Assembly (NCBI GenBank): GCA_020342025.1
Contig: CP070840.1
Location: 540,886 to 545,999 of the forward strand
Length of the DNA: 5,114 nt
Reading direction: 5' to 3'
Source: Deltaproteobacteria bacterium
GTDB lineage: Bacteria > Desulfobacterota > DSM-4660 > Desulfatiglandales > HGW-15
In this document: piece by piece, positions 1 to 4,747 of the stretch
How the letters are laid out: every line of letters begins with the position of its first letter
How positions within the stretch are numbered: the stretch's first letter is position 1
Position numbers and translations under genes: made by a program
Notes under the pieces: model-generated
The model's database searches: none
Seen by the model: only the letters and a program-made list of their open reading frames with translations
What the model was told of the DNA's origin: nothing

Positions 1-22
1 ACTCTCTTCTGTTCATGGCCAT
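1..22 (-). CDS. dsrO: DsrO, periplasmic ferredoxin-like subunit of DsrMKJOP (N-terminal codons only)
   Basis: Only the first seven codons lie in the window, reading MAMNRRE and continuing off the left edge. The twin arginines right after the start fit the Tat signal peptide known for DsrO, a periplasmic protein with several [4Fe-4S] clusters that sits with DsrJ and DsrP. I chose the ATG at 22-20 because an AAGGAG site lies 8 nt upstream and the dsrJ stop overlaps it by one base (TGATG). The ATG at 16-14 would give MNRRE, the commoner start for such Tat signals, but its spacing to the site is 14 nt. The call rests on gene order (dsrM-K-J-O-P), the RR pair and the coupling to dsrJ. No FeS motif can be seen in so short a piece. 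Confidence 0.72.
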
Positions 23-411
23 CACGTATTCTCCTTGGGTGCAATGTGGCAGTCCCAGCAGAAGGGAGCGATTCCCGTGTAGTTGTGGCACTGAGCGCAG
101 AATTTGGTCTTGTTTGAATGGCATTCCATACAGGTGTTCTGTAGGCTCTTGTCGTATATCTTGCCCATGCTGCTCTTGTAGACCCTGTTGGCGTCGCGTA
201 TGGCCTCCCTTCTCCACTCATCCAGCAATTTCATGTGTTGGGGCCTCATATAGGACTTGGGCTCCACACACTCCTTGGCCTCTTTCGCCTTGGCGGTAAG
301 CTCTGGTTCCGGGGTCTTGGCACCCAACTTTCCCGCGCTCGGCCAGAACGGATATGAAAGCAAGGCGACACCTATGATAAGTCCTACAATGATTTTCCAT
401 CCGTCATACAT
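22..411 (-). CDS. dsrJ: DsrJ, membrane-anchored periplasmic trihaem cytochrome c
   Basis: 129 aa. An uncleaved-looking N-terminal membrane anchor (about residues 6-23) is followed by a periplasmic domain with three haem c motifs: CMECH (94-98), CAQCH (105-109) and CWDCH (118-122). This is the number and C-terminal clustering expected of DsrJ. Cys48 (in AKECVEP) lies outside the haem motifs and matches in position the conserved cysteine of DsrJ that is proposed to be an axial ligand giving a His/Cys haem. The segment YMRPQHMKLLDEWR (54-67) supplies a further His and Met residues. DsrJ belongs to the periplasmic side of the DsrMKJOP complex; its exact role in sulfite reducers is unsettled. The gene overlaps the dsrK end by 8 nt and the dsrO start by 1 nt. 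A GGAGG site 9 nt before the ATG supports the start. Confidence 0.95.
   Translation of the reverse strand: MYDGWKIIVGLIIGVALLSYPFWPSAGKLGAKTPEPELTAKAKEAKECVEPKSYMRPQHMKLLDEWRREAIRDANRVYKSSMGKIYDKSLQNTCMECHSNKTKFCAQCHNYTGIAPFCWDCHIAPKENT
31..36 (-). promoter_or_regulatory. Ribosome binding site for dsrO inside dsrJ
   Basis: AAGGAG on the minus strand lies within the last codons of dsrJ, 8 nt before the ATG at 22. Its spacing favours that ATG over the in-frame ATG at 16. The 1-base stop/start overlap suggests translational coupling of dsrJ and dsrO. Confidence 0.7.
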
Positions 412-2032
412 CCTCTTCTACCTCCTTGCCTGGGAGGGGTTCCCCTCGTAGGTCTGTCTCCCTCTCTTTCTCTCCCTCCAGGATCAGGGCATTGCCCACC
501 AACTCGTGAACCCCGGTCACATTGACCTCAGGGACCCAGTATTCCATCAACGGGGGCAAGGCAGCCCGATCTATGGCACAAACACAGGCGAGCATATTTA
601 CGCCATGCCTTTCATGGACATACTTAACAGCATTGGCCCTCGGCAGACCGCCCCGCATCCTCAGTTCCATGTCTTCCCCCGCATTCAGACCTGAACCGCT
701 TCCGCAACAGAAGGTCTGCTCTCTGATGGTATTCTCAGGCATCTCATAGTAGTTATTGCATACGTTCTTGATCACGTAGCGCGGTTCCTCAAAGAGGCCC
801 ATACCCCTGGCGTTATTACAGGAGTCATGGTAGGTGACCACCAGATCATCGTTTCGGCTCGGGTCCAGTTTCAATTTATCATGCTTGATCAGGTCGGCCG
901 TGAATTCTGTGATATGAACCATCTTGGTGGATTTCGCATTCTCAAACTTGCTCCCGGTGATGGGAGAGACGGGTTCCTCAAGGAAATCAGCGGGGCCATT
1001 CATGGTGTCCATATACTGATTGATGATCCTCCACATGTGGCCGCACTCTCCCCCGAGGATCCACTTCACGCCGAGGCGCTTTGCCTCAGCGTACATCTTT
1101 GCATTGAGCCTCTTCATCATCTCGTGGGAGGTGAAGAATCCGAAATTTCCCCCTTCCGAGGCATACGTACTCCAGGTGATGTCAAGCCCCATGCTCTCCA
1201 AGTAGTGGAAGAGAATGATATAACCCATGGCGGTGTAGGTGCCGGGATCGGCAAAGACATCGCCCGAAGGGGTGATAAAGAGAATCTCAGCGCCCTTTCT
1301 GTTTAAGCTGGGCTCCATCTTGATCCCCGTGATCTCCTCGATGTCGTCCACAAAAAAGTCGATCATATCTTTGTACGCATGGGGCTGAATGCCCAGATGA
1401 TTCCCTGTCCTGTAAGAATTGGCTGCGGGCGCAGAAATCCAGTCGGTGTTCAAACCCAGAAGATTGAGGAGTTCCCTGCCTATGATGGTAATTTCAGCCG
1501 TATCGATCCCATAGGGGCAGAAAAGGGAACAACGGCGGCATTCGGTGCACTGGAAGAAGTAGGTCCACCATTCTTTGAGCACGTCATAGTTCAATTCCCG
1601 GGCGCCCGCAAACATCCCGAGAATCTTTCCCGCTGTGGTGAATTCCTTTCGATAGACCGATCTCAAGAGCTCTGCCCGGAGAACCGGCATGTTTTTGGGG
1701 TCTCCTCCTCCGATGAAGAAGTGACATTTATCGGCGCAGGCACCGCACCTCACGCAGATGTCCATGAAGATCTTCAAGGACCTGAACCTTCCGAGCCTCT
1801 CCCTCAAACCTTCCAGGACGATCTTCTTCCAGTTCTCCGGGAGTTTCCAGTCTTCATCAAAGGGCGACCATTCCCGCGGGTTGGGCATGCCCACATATTC
1901 AAGATTTTGTGGCTTTGAGCCATAGCAGGCAATACCATGCTTGATCTCCGCAGGGGTGTACATCCATCCCTTCCACATGGGAGGGCTATGACCAATCTTT
2001 GCTAATTCTTCTGGTTTGGGAACGTCTGACAT
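404..2032 (-). CDS. dsrK: DsrK, cytoplasmic HdrD-like iron-sulfur subunit of DsrMKJOP
   Basis: 542 aa, no membrane segment, in the usual DsrK size range. Two ferredoxin-type [4Fe-4S] motifs are present: C93-C96-C99-C103 and C162-C165-C168-C172 followed by Pro. The C-terminal half is the cysteine-rich (CCG) domain of the HdrB/HdrD family. It has Cys405 in the YHDSCNNARGMG segment, the C442-C443-G pair, and C483-V-C485 near LACVCAIDRA. These are expected to hold the special [4Fe-4S] cluster that handles disulfide chemistry. A further GGECGHMWR segment (C330) marks the degenerate first repeat. DsrK takes electrons from DsrM and is thought to reduce the DsrC trisulfide made during sulfite reduction by DsrAB. 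It starts 2 nt after dsrM, with AAGGAG 5 nt before the ATG, and overlaps dsrJ by 8 nt. The terminal cysteine pair is CxC rather than the CxxC of classic HdrD. Confidence 0.96.
   Translation of the reverse strand: MSDVPKPEELAKIGHSPPMWKGWMYTPAEIKHGIACYGSKPQNLEYVGMPNPREWSPFDEDWKLPENWKKIVLEGLRERLGRFRSLKIFMDICVRCGACADKCHFFIGGGDPKNMPVLRAELLRSVYRKEFTTAGKILGMFAGARELNYDVLKEWWTYFFQCTECRRCSLFCPYGIDTAEITIIGRELLNLLGLNTDWISAPAANSYRTGNHLGIQPHAYKDMIDFFVDDIEEITGIKMEPSLNRKGAEILFITPSGDVFADPGTYTAMGYIILFHYLESMGLDITWSTYASEGGNFGFFTSHEMMKRLNAKMYAEAKRLGVKWILGGECGHMWRIINQYMDTMNGPADFLEEPVSPITGSKFENAKSTKMVHITEFTADLIKHDKLKLDPSRNDDLVVTYHDSCNNARGMGLFEEPRYVIKNVCNNYYEMPENTIREQTFCCGSGSGLNAGEDMELRMRGGLPRANAVKYVHERHGVNMLACVCAIDRAALPPLMEYWVPEVNVTGVHELVGNALILEGEKERETDLRGEPLPGKEVEEDV
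421..427 (-). promoter_or_regulatory. Ribosome binding site for dsrJ inside the dsrK 3' end
   Basis: AAGGAGG on the minus strand, 9 nt before the dsrJ ATG at 411. It falls in the final codons of dsrK, so translation of dsrJ is probably coupled to dsrK. It fixes the 8-nt overlapping start. Confidence 0.65.
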
Positions 2033-2034
2033 AA

Positions 2035-3141
2035 CTACTCCTTATCTGGTTTTTCTTGTGTTTGAGCCTCTCCTTCTTCTGCCGACCCAGCCTCTTCTTC
2101 TGCCGCCGTTTCAGGCATTTTTTCTACAGGTATCCCTGCTTCCACCATCTTGTCTCTGAATTCTTCCTCGTACTCATCATAAGTATGCGTCCTCACACGA
2201 TAATTCCAGGGGTTAATGTGCCGGACGATACGGCTGTTGTTGGAAAGATTCCTCGTGGGACTGAGAAAGATCCCCCCCATGTGAACGAGCTTGCTGAAGG
2301 GGAAGTAGGCCAGAAGGACGCTCACGAGAAAAAGGTGAATGTAAAAAAGGACCCCGATGCCCTCAGGCGCTTTGGGATGAAAAGTGACCAATCCAAGGGT
2401 AAGCGTCTTCACGCTGATCACATCCACTTTCAGGAGATATCTCATGAGAATTCCAGTCATGGCAATCCCCGTAATCAAAAAGAGGGGGAAATAGTCTGCG
2501 GGAAGGGAGATGTAGCGCATCTGAGATAAAAGAAGCCTTCTGAGGAAGAGAAGAGTCACACCGCCCAGAAGGACGAACCCGCTTAACATCAGGGCCGGCA
2601 ACTCAAATCCGGCGATGGGCATTAGGCCTGTTTGAAAAAAGCTATCCAGGCTTTCCGTTATCTTCACAAAACTGGGTATGGGCTCGGTGAAGAACCTCAT
2701 GTGTCTTATAACCACAACGAGAAAGGAATAATGAAACGCGAGTGCGAATAACCACAGCCACTTCTCCCACTCGTAGCCAATCCTTGGCCCCCCTCTGAAT
2801 TCCATCCTCGTGTTCCTGAAAAGAGAACGGAAGGTCAGCACTTCGAATATCATCCGGCCGATCACGCCGACGGTGTTTGAGGGATTATCAAATCTGTTAT
2901 ACTTGATCCATGGCAGGGTTTTCTGCTGGCCCCCAGTCGTCGGGATACGGAATGGGACGGGCGAGCGGGCCCAGCCTATGACACGATAGATGAGCCCTAC
3001 AAAGAATGTAAGGAAGGCGAGATACGGTATGATGATACCAAAAAGCGCACGCATGTCGAACGCCCATACCCCCACCAGAGGTATCAAGACAAGGACTGTG
3101 ACAATAAAACCGGAAACCACGATGCTTACGATGAAATTCAT
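2035..3141 (-). CDS. dsrM: DsrM, NarI-like membrane dihaem cytochrome b subunit of DsrMKJOP
   Basis: 368 aa integral membrane protein. Six hydrophobic segments are visible, at roughly residues 4-27, 33-56, 128-147, 183-203, 214-236 and 264-284. The third carries H137 and H147 (FHYSF...IRHMRF); the last carries H269 and, at its end, H287 (FYIHLF...KLVHMGG). The spacings of 10 and 18 residues equal those between the four haem b ligands of E. coli NarI (56/66 and 187/205), so both b haems are probably present. DsrM oxidises menaquinol and passes electrons to DsrK. The tail from about residue 320 is soluble and very acidic, ending in an Ala/Glu-rich low-complexity stretch (345-360). GAGG lies 9 nt before the ATG. 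The gene starts 40 nt after the RsbRD-type gene and ends 2 nt before dsrK. Confidence 0.95.
   Translation of the reverse strand: MNFIVSIVVSGFIVTVLVLIPLVGVWAFDMRALFGIIIPYLAFLTFFVGLIYRVIGWARSPVPFRIPTTGGQQKTLPWIKYNRFDNPSNTVGVIGRMIFEVLTFRSLFRNTRMEFRGGPRIGYEWEKWLWLFALAFHYSFLVVVIRHMRFFTEPIPSFVKITESLDSFFQTGLMPIAGFELPALMLSGFVLLGGVTLLFLRRLLLSQMRYISLPADYFPLFLITGIAMTGILMRYLLKVDVISVKTLTLGLVTFHPKAPEGIGVLFYIHLFLVSVLLAYFPFSKLVHMGGIFLSPTRNLSNNSRIVRHINPWNYRVRTHTYDEYEEEFRDKMVEAGIPVEKMPETAAEEEAGSAEEGEAQTQEKPDKE
2038..2043 (-). promoter_or_regulatory. Ribosome binding site for dsrK at the dsrM stop
   Basis: AAGGAG on the minus strand is formed by the last two sense codons of dsrM (AAG GAG) just before its TAG stop. 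It lies 5 nt from the dsrK ATG, so the terminating dsrM ribosome sits on the dsrK start. Confidence 0.75.
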
Positions 3142-3166
3142 AAACTCTTACCTCGTCAATTAAGGG

Positions 3167-3181
3167 AATCGTCTAACGATT
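3167..3181 (-). repeat. Intercistronic perfect palindrome (6-bp stem, 3-nt loop)
   Basis: AATCGT-TAG-ACGATT begins at the base right after the TAG stop of the RsbRD-type gene and lies in the 40-nt gap before dsrM. On the minus strand it is followed by CCCTTAATTG, not a T-run, so it is not a convincing intrinsic terminator. It could be an RNA hairpin that affects processing or stability between the first gene and dsrM. Confidence 0.45.
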
Positions 3182-3727
3182 CTATGAATTTTTACTCTCC
3201 GTCAGGTGCGGCTGCCATTCAGGGATCTCGGCCAATAGGCCCTTCTTGTGGAGCAGCCGATATACCTGATTCCTGGCTTCCTTGGCGCTGAGTGAATAGA
3301 GCTTTTCCCGGCACCCCATATACACATCAAAGGCTATAAGTGCCAGGTCATCGATCTTGGACTCTAAAACCAACACATCATCAGAGAGTTGGTCTTCTCG
3401 AATCTCCTTGTCCAATGCCTCTCTGATGACGCTCTTTAACAGGAAAACAAAGGCTATCGCCTGAGAGGGGGAAAAATCCTGAACAGCCCTGATTCTTACG
3501 ATTCTGTCCAGAAAAGGAGAGACCGCTTCGCGATCCACTCCTTTTAGGAGTTCCTTGTAAATATTTTCTATCTCTTTTGAAATGGTGTGTCGTACGGGAT
3601 TGGCGAATGGGTCCTTCTGTTTCTTTAAGAACCTTTGGGTATCGGCGGGATAGCTCTCCAGGATCAACTTGAGCCACTTGTCCAGAATGGCGGGGCCTTT
3701 TTCTGATAGGAGCTTTTCCAGTTTCAT
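3182..3727 (-). CDS. RsbRD N-terminal-domain protein, first gene of the dsrMKJO operon
   Basis: 181 aa, soluble and apparently all alpha-helical, with no signal peptide, membrane span or metal-binding motif. The sequence resembles the RsbT co-antagonist RsbRD N-terminal domain: an opening LEKLLSEKGPAILDKW segment, SYPADTQRFLKKQKDPFANPV (25-45), a DRIVRIRAVQDFSPSQAIAF segment (74-93) and DVYMGCREKLYSL (134-146). RsbR-type proteins pair a sensing helical domain with a STAS domain. Here the domain stands alone, so a stressosome role cannot be assumed. From memory, such short genes often precede dsrMKJOP in Desulfobacterota. It lies behind a strong promoter and 40 nt before dsrM, so it is probably co-transcribed. 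A regulatory or assembly role is inference. The start is kept because the N-terminus fits the family, yet no Shine-Dalgarno site precedes it (the last bases are TTACGCTATCA), so initiation may be weak or special. Confidence 0.85.
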   Translation of the reverse strand: MKLEKLLSEKGPAILDKWLKLILESYPADTQRFLKKQKDPFANPVRHTISKEIENIYKELLKGVDREAVSPFLDRIVRIRAVQDFSPSQAIAFVFLLKSVIREALDKEIREDQLSDDVLVLESKIDDLALIAFDVYMGCREKLYSLSAKEARNQVYRLLHKKGLLAEIPEWQPHLTESKNS

Positions 3728-3767
3728 TGATAGCGTAAGGTATGAGAATGTTTAAAATAAAAACTCT

Positions 3768-3847
3768 TGACCCGCGAGAAATCCCTTTTGTTTTGGGGGC
3801 GGAATATAGACAAATTGCTATGGCATGTCAAGAAAAAATGACCCGCG
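3768..3847. repeat. Two direct copies of a 9-mer flanking the dsr promoter
   Basis: TGACCCGCG (CGCGGGTCA on the transcribed strand) occurs at 3768-3776 and again at 3839-3847, 71 bp apart. One copy lies just upstream of the -35 box and the other in the leader, about 20-28 nt after the predicted start of transcription. The arrangement would suit a factor that binds on both sides of the promoter. A 9-base match by chance in a region this size is not very rare, so the call is weak. Confidence 0.3.
3803..3831 (-). promoter_or_regulatory. Sigma70-like promoter of the RsbRD-dsrMKJO operon
   Basis: On the minus strand, a perfect -35 TTGACA (3831-3826), a 17-bp spacer and -10 TATATT (3808-3803, 5 of 6 to consensus). 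Transcription should begin near 3796, giving a leader of about 69 nt before the ATG at 3727. It is the best promoter match seen in the dsr upstream region and lies between trmO and the operon, in the right direction. Confidence 0.8.
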
Positions 3848-3953
3848 TATAACCCACCATAGAAAATACATACCATTCCAAATATATTGTGTTTTAGTGA
3901 ATACAGGCGAAATCGCGGATTCAATCTTGGGATGATCCTGTGTGACCATTTCC

Positions 3954-4442
3954 TCAGAATCGATCGTCAGAGATCATGCGTTGTTCTGACCCTTTAAACT
4001 TCCCCTCCATCCACCCCACACGCACATATTCCCTGTGATCAAATTTTGGCACAAAGGGCTTGATATCCAACAGGGGCGTTCCATCCAGCATGTCCACTTC
4101 TGCAAGATGGAGGATATTGCCTTCTCTTTTTTCTAGGCGAACCACGGAAAACCCGATCGGGTTTGGCCTTTTTGGGGCCCTTATGGCGAATATGCCGCGA
4201 AGCTTGTCTTCCATATAGGGCTTGCAGATCAACTCATAACCCTCTGATTGATGGAAAACATAGAGCAGGATCAGGTGGGAAAACGCCTCAATATCCTGGA
4301 GTCCCTGTCCATACGCCTCAAAAATCTCTGCCCTTCCTTTCGACTCAGGGGCAAAGACACCCTGGATGGGCACCCCACTTTTTGATCTGTAAGGCGTTTT
4401 GAGAACACCAATCGCTTTGAATGTAAATTCCATCTCGGTCAT
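3954..4442 (-). CDS. trmO: TrmO/TsaA-like tRNA t6A37 N6-methyltransferase, short form
   Basis: 162 aa with the TsaA-like (formerly UPF0066) beta-barrel fold signature: FKAIGVLKTPY at the start, IEAFSHLILLYVFH (51-64), then GIFAIRAPKRPNPIGFS (83-99) and DMLDGTPLLDIKPF (117-130), with FDH at 134-136. In E. coli TrmO this domain uses S-adenosylmethionine to methylate N6-threonylcarbamoyladenosine at position 37 of certain tRNAs. The E. coli enzyme is about 235 aa; this one has only the catalytic domain, as in archaeal and many anaerobe homologues, so the substrate is less certain. The start at 4442 is favoured over Met4 because CCAAGGG lies 5 nt upstream. The gene appears to be transcribed alone, and nothing links it to sulfur metabolism apart from position. 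Confidence 0.88.
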   Translation of the reverse strand: MTEMEFTFKAIGVLKTPYRSKSGVPIQGVFAPESKGRAEIFEAYGQGLQDIEAFSHLILLYVFHQSEGYELICKPYMEDKLRGIFAIRAPKRPNPIGFSVVRLEKREGNILHLAEVDMLDGTPLLDIKPFVPKFDHREYVRVGWMEGKFKGSEQRMISDDRF

Positions 4443-4447
4443 CCTTA

Positions 4448-4454
4448 CCCTTGG
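4448..4454 (-). promoter_or_regulatory. Ribosome binding site for trmO
   Basis: CCAAGGG on the minus strand, 5 nt before the ATG at 4442. The second ATG (Met4, 4433) has no comparable site, which decides the start. Confidence 0.55.
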
Positions 4455-4510
4455 TTATTAAATATCACTTTCGCCCTTTCCCCAACTTCTTGTCGATTTG
4501 CTCGTCCTGA

Positions 4511-4539
4511 CTCATAACCCACTTTGACTTTGATGTAAA
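4511..4539 (-). promoter_or_regulatory. Candidate promoter for trmO
   Basis: On the minus strand, TTTACA (4539-4534, 5 of 6 to the -35 consensus), a 17-bp spacer and TATGAG (4516-4511, 4 of 6 to the -10 consensus). Transcription would begin near 4504, about 62 nt before the trmO ATG. The -10 match is weak. Confidence 0.35.
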
Positions 4540-4578
4540 CGGAGAATAGGCCCTGTGACTCTGCGCTTACTTGAAAAA

Positions 4579-4610
4579 CCTCATGCTGAGAGCTATTTTG
4601 TGATATGAGG
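4579..4610. repeat. Inverted repeat upstream of the hdr promoter
   Basis: CCTCAT (4579-4584) and ATGAGG (4605-4610) are perfect inverted copies with 20 nt between them. The right arm ends 11 bp before the -35 box of the HdrC-like gene. The position would suit an activator site, centred about 64 bp before the predicted start of transcription. The arms are short, so chance is possible. Confidence 0.3.
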
Positions 4611-4621
4611 GAGTGTTTAGA

Positions 4622-4651
4622 TTGACAAATTACGGGATCTTTACGTATATT
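4622..4651 (+). promoter_or_regulatory. Sigma70-like promoter of the HdrC-like gene
   Basis: A perfect -35 TTGACA (4622-4627), an 18-bp spacer and -10 TATATT (4646-4651, 5 of 6 to consensus). Predicted start of transcription near 4659, leaving an 89-nt leader before the ATG at 4748. Both hexamers are identical to those of the dsr operon promoter. Confidence 0.75.
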
Positions 4652-4706
4652 ACCACGCCCACATAGTCACCCAACCTCCCACCTGAGATGAAGATCAGTA
4701 GAAATA

Positions 4707-4731
4707 AGGTAGGTGTTATTTTCACCTGCTT
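4707..4731 (+). promoter_or_regulatory. Leader hairpin abutting the HdrC-like gene's ribosome binding region
   Basis: AGGTAGGTG at 4707-4715, shifted by one base at the left edge, can pair with CACCTGCTT at 4723-4731 across a 7-nt T-rich loop. This gives up to nine pairs, two of them G-U. The right arm ends directly before AGGA (4732-4735) and the GGGGG purine run (4738-4742, 5 nt before the ATG). It could modulate access of the ribosome. No T-run follows, so it is not a terminator. Confidence 0.3.
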
Positions 4732-4747
4732 AGGAACGGGGGAAACC

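Larger units (their letters stand above)
3728..3953. other. Intergenic region between trmO and the dsr operon
   Basis: This 226-bp, rather A/T-rich stretch holds the dsr promoter and the repeat pair described separately. Downstream of trmO, at 3898-3923, is an imperfect hairpin (TGAAT/ATTCA outside, GCG/CGC inside) without a T-run; it may slow read-through but is not a clear terminator. I see no RNA gene and no credible small protein gene here. Confidence 0.6.
4443..4747. other. Divergent intergenic region between trmO and the HdrC-like gene
   Basis: This 305-bp region separates two divergently transcribed genes. It holds a candidate trmO promoter, an inverted repeat, a strong promoter for the HdrC-like gene and a leader hairpin, each listed separately. 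I found no tRNA, known riboswitch or convincing small coding region in it. Confidence 0.6.

Noticed and set aside
827..1306. Plus-strand 159-codon open frame.
   Set aside because: Antisense to dsrK, with composition dictated by the dsrK codons; no family resemblance.
1379..1918. Plus-strand 179-codon open frame.
   Set aside because: Lies wholly antisense to dsrK, which has clear family motifs; no domain is recognisable, and it is a shadow frame.
2056..2529. Plus-strand 157-codon open frame.
   Set aside because: Antisense to the dsrM 3' part; its residues mirror the acidic tail and membrane codons of dsrM.
3898..3923. Hairpin downstream of trmO as an intrinsic terminator.
   Set aside because: The stem is interrupted (TGAAT/ATTCA outside GCG/CGC with unequal internal loops) and no T-run follows on either strand.
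3724..3924. Minus-strand 66-aa open frame whose stop overlaps the start of the RsbRD-type gene (ATGA).
   Set aside because: Its start lies upstream of the strong dsr promoter, so the main transcript would not contain it. It has no start codon within the leader and no recognisable family; the overlap looks accidental.
4457..4462. TTTAAT on the minus strand as the trmO -10 box.
   Set aside because: Its -35 partner (TTGGGG) matches only 3 of 6, and the transcript would begin inside the ribosome binding site.
4598..4615. TTGTGA as part of a Rex- or HcpR-type operator.
   Set aside because: The second half-site after 6 nt reads GGAGTG instead of TCACAA, so there is no palindrome.
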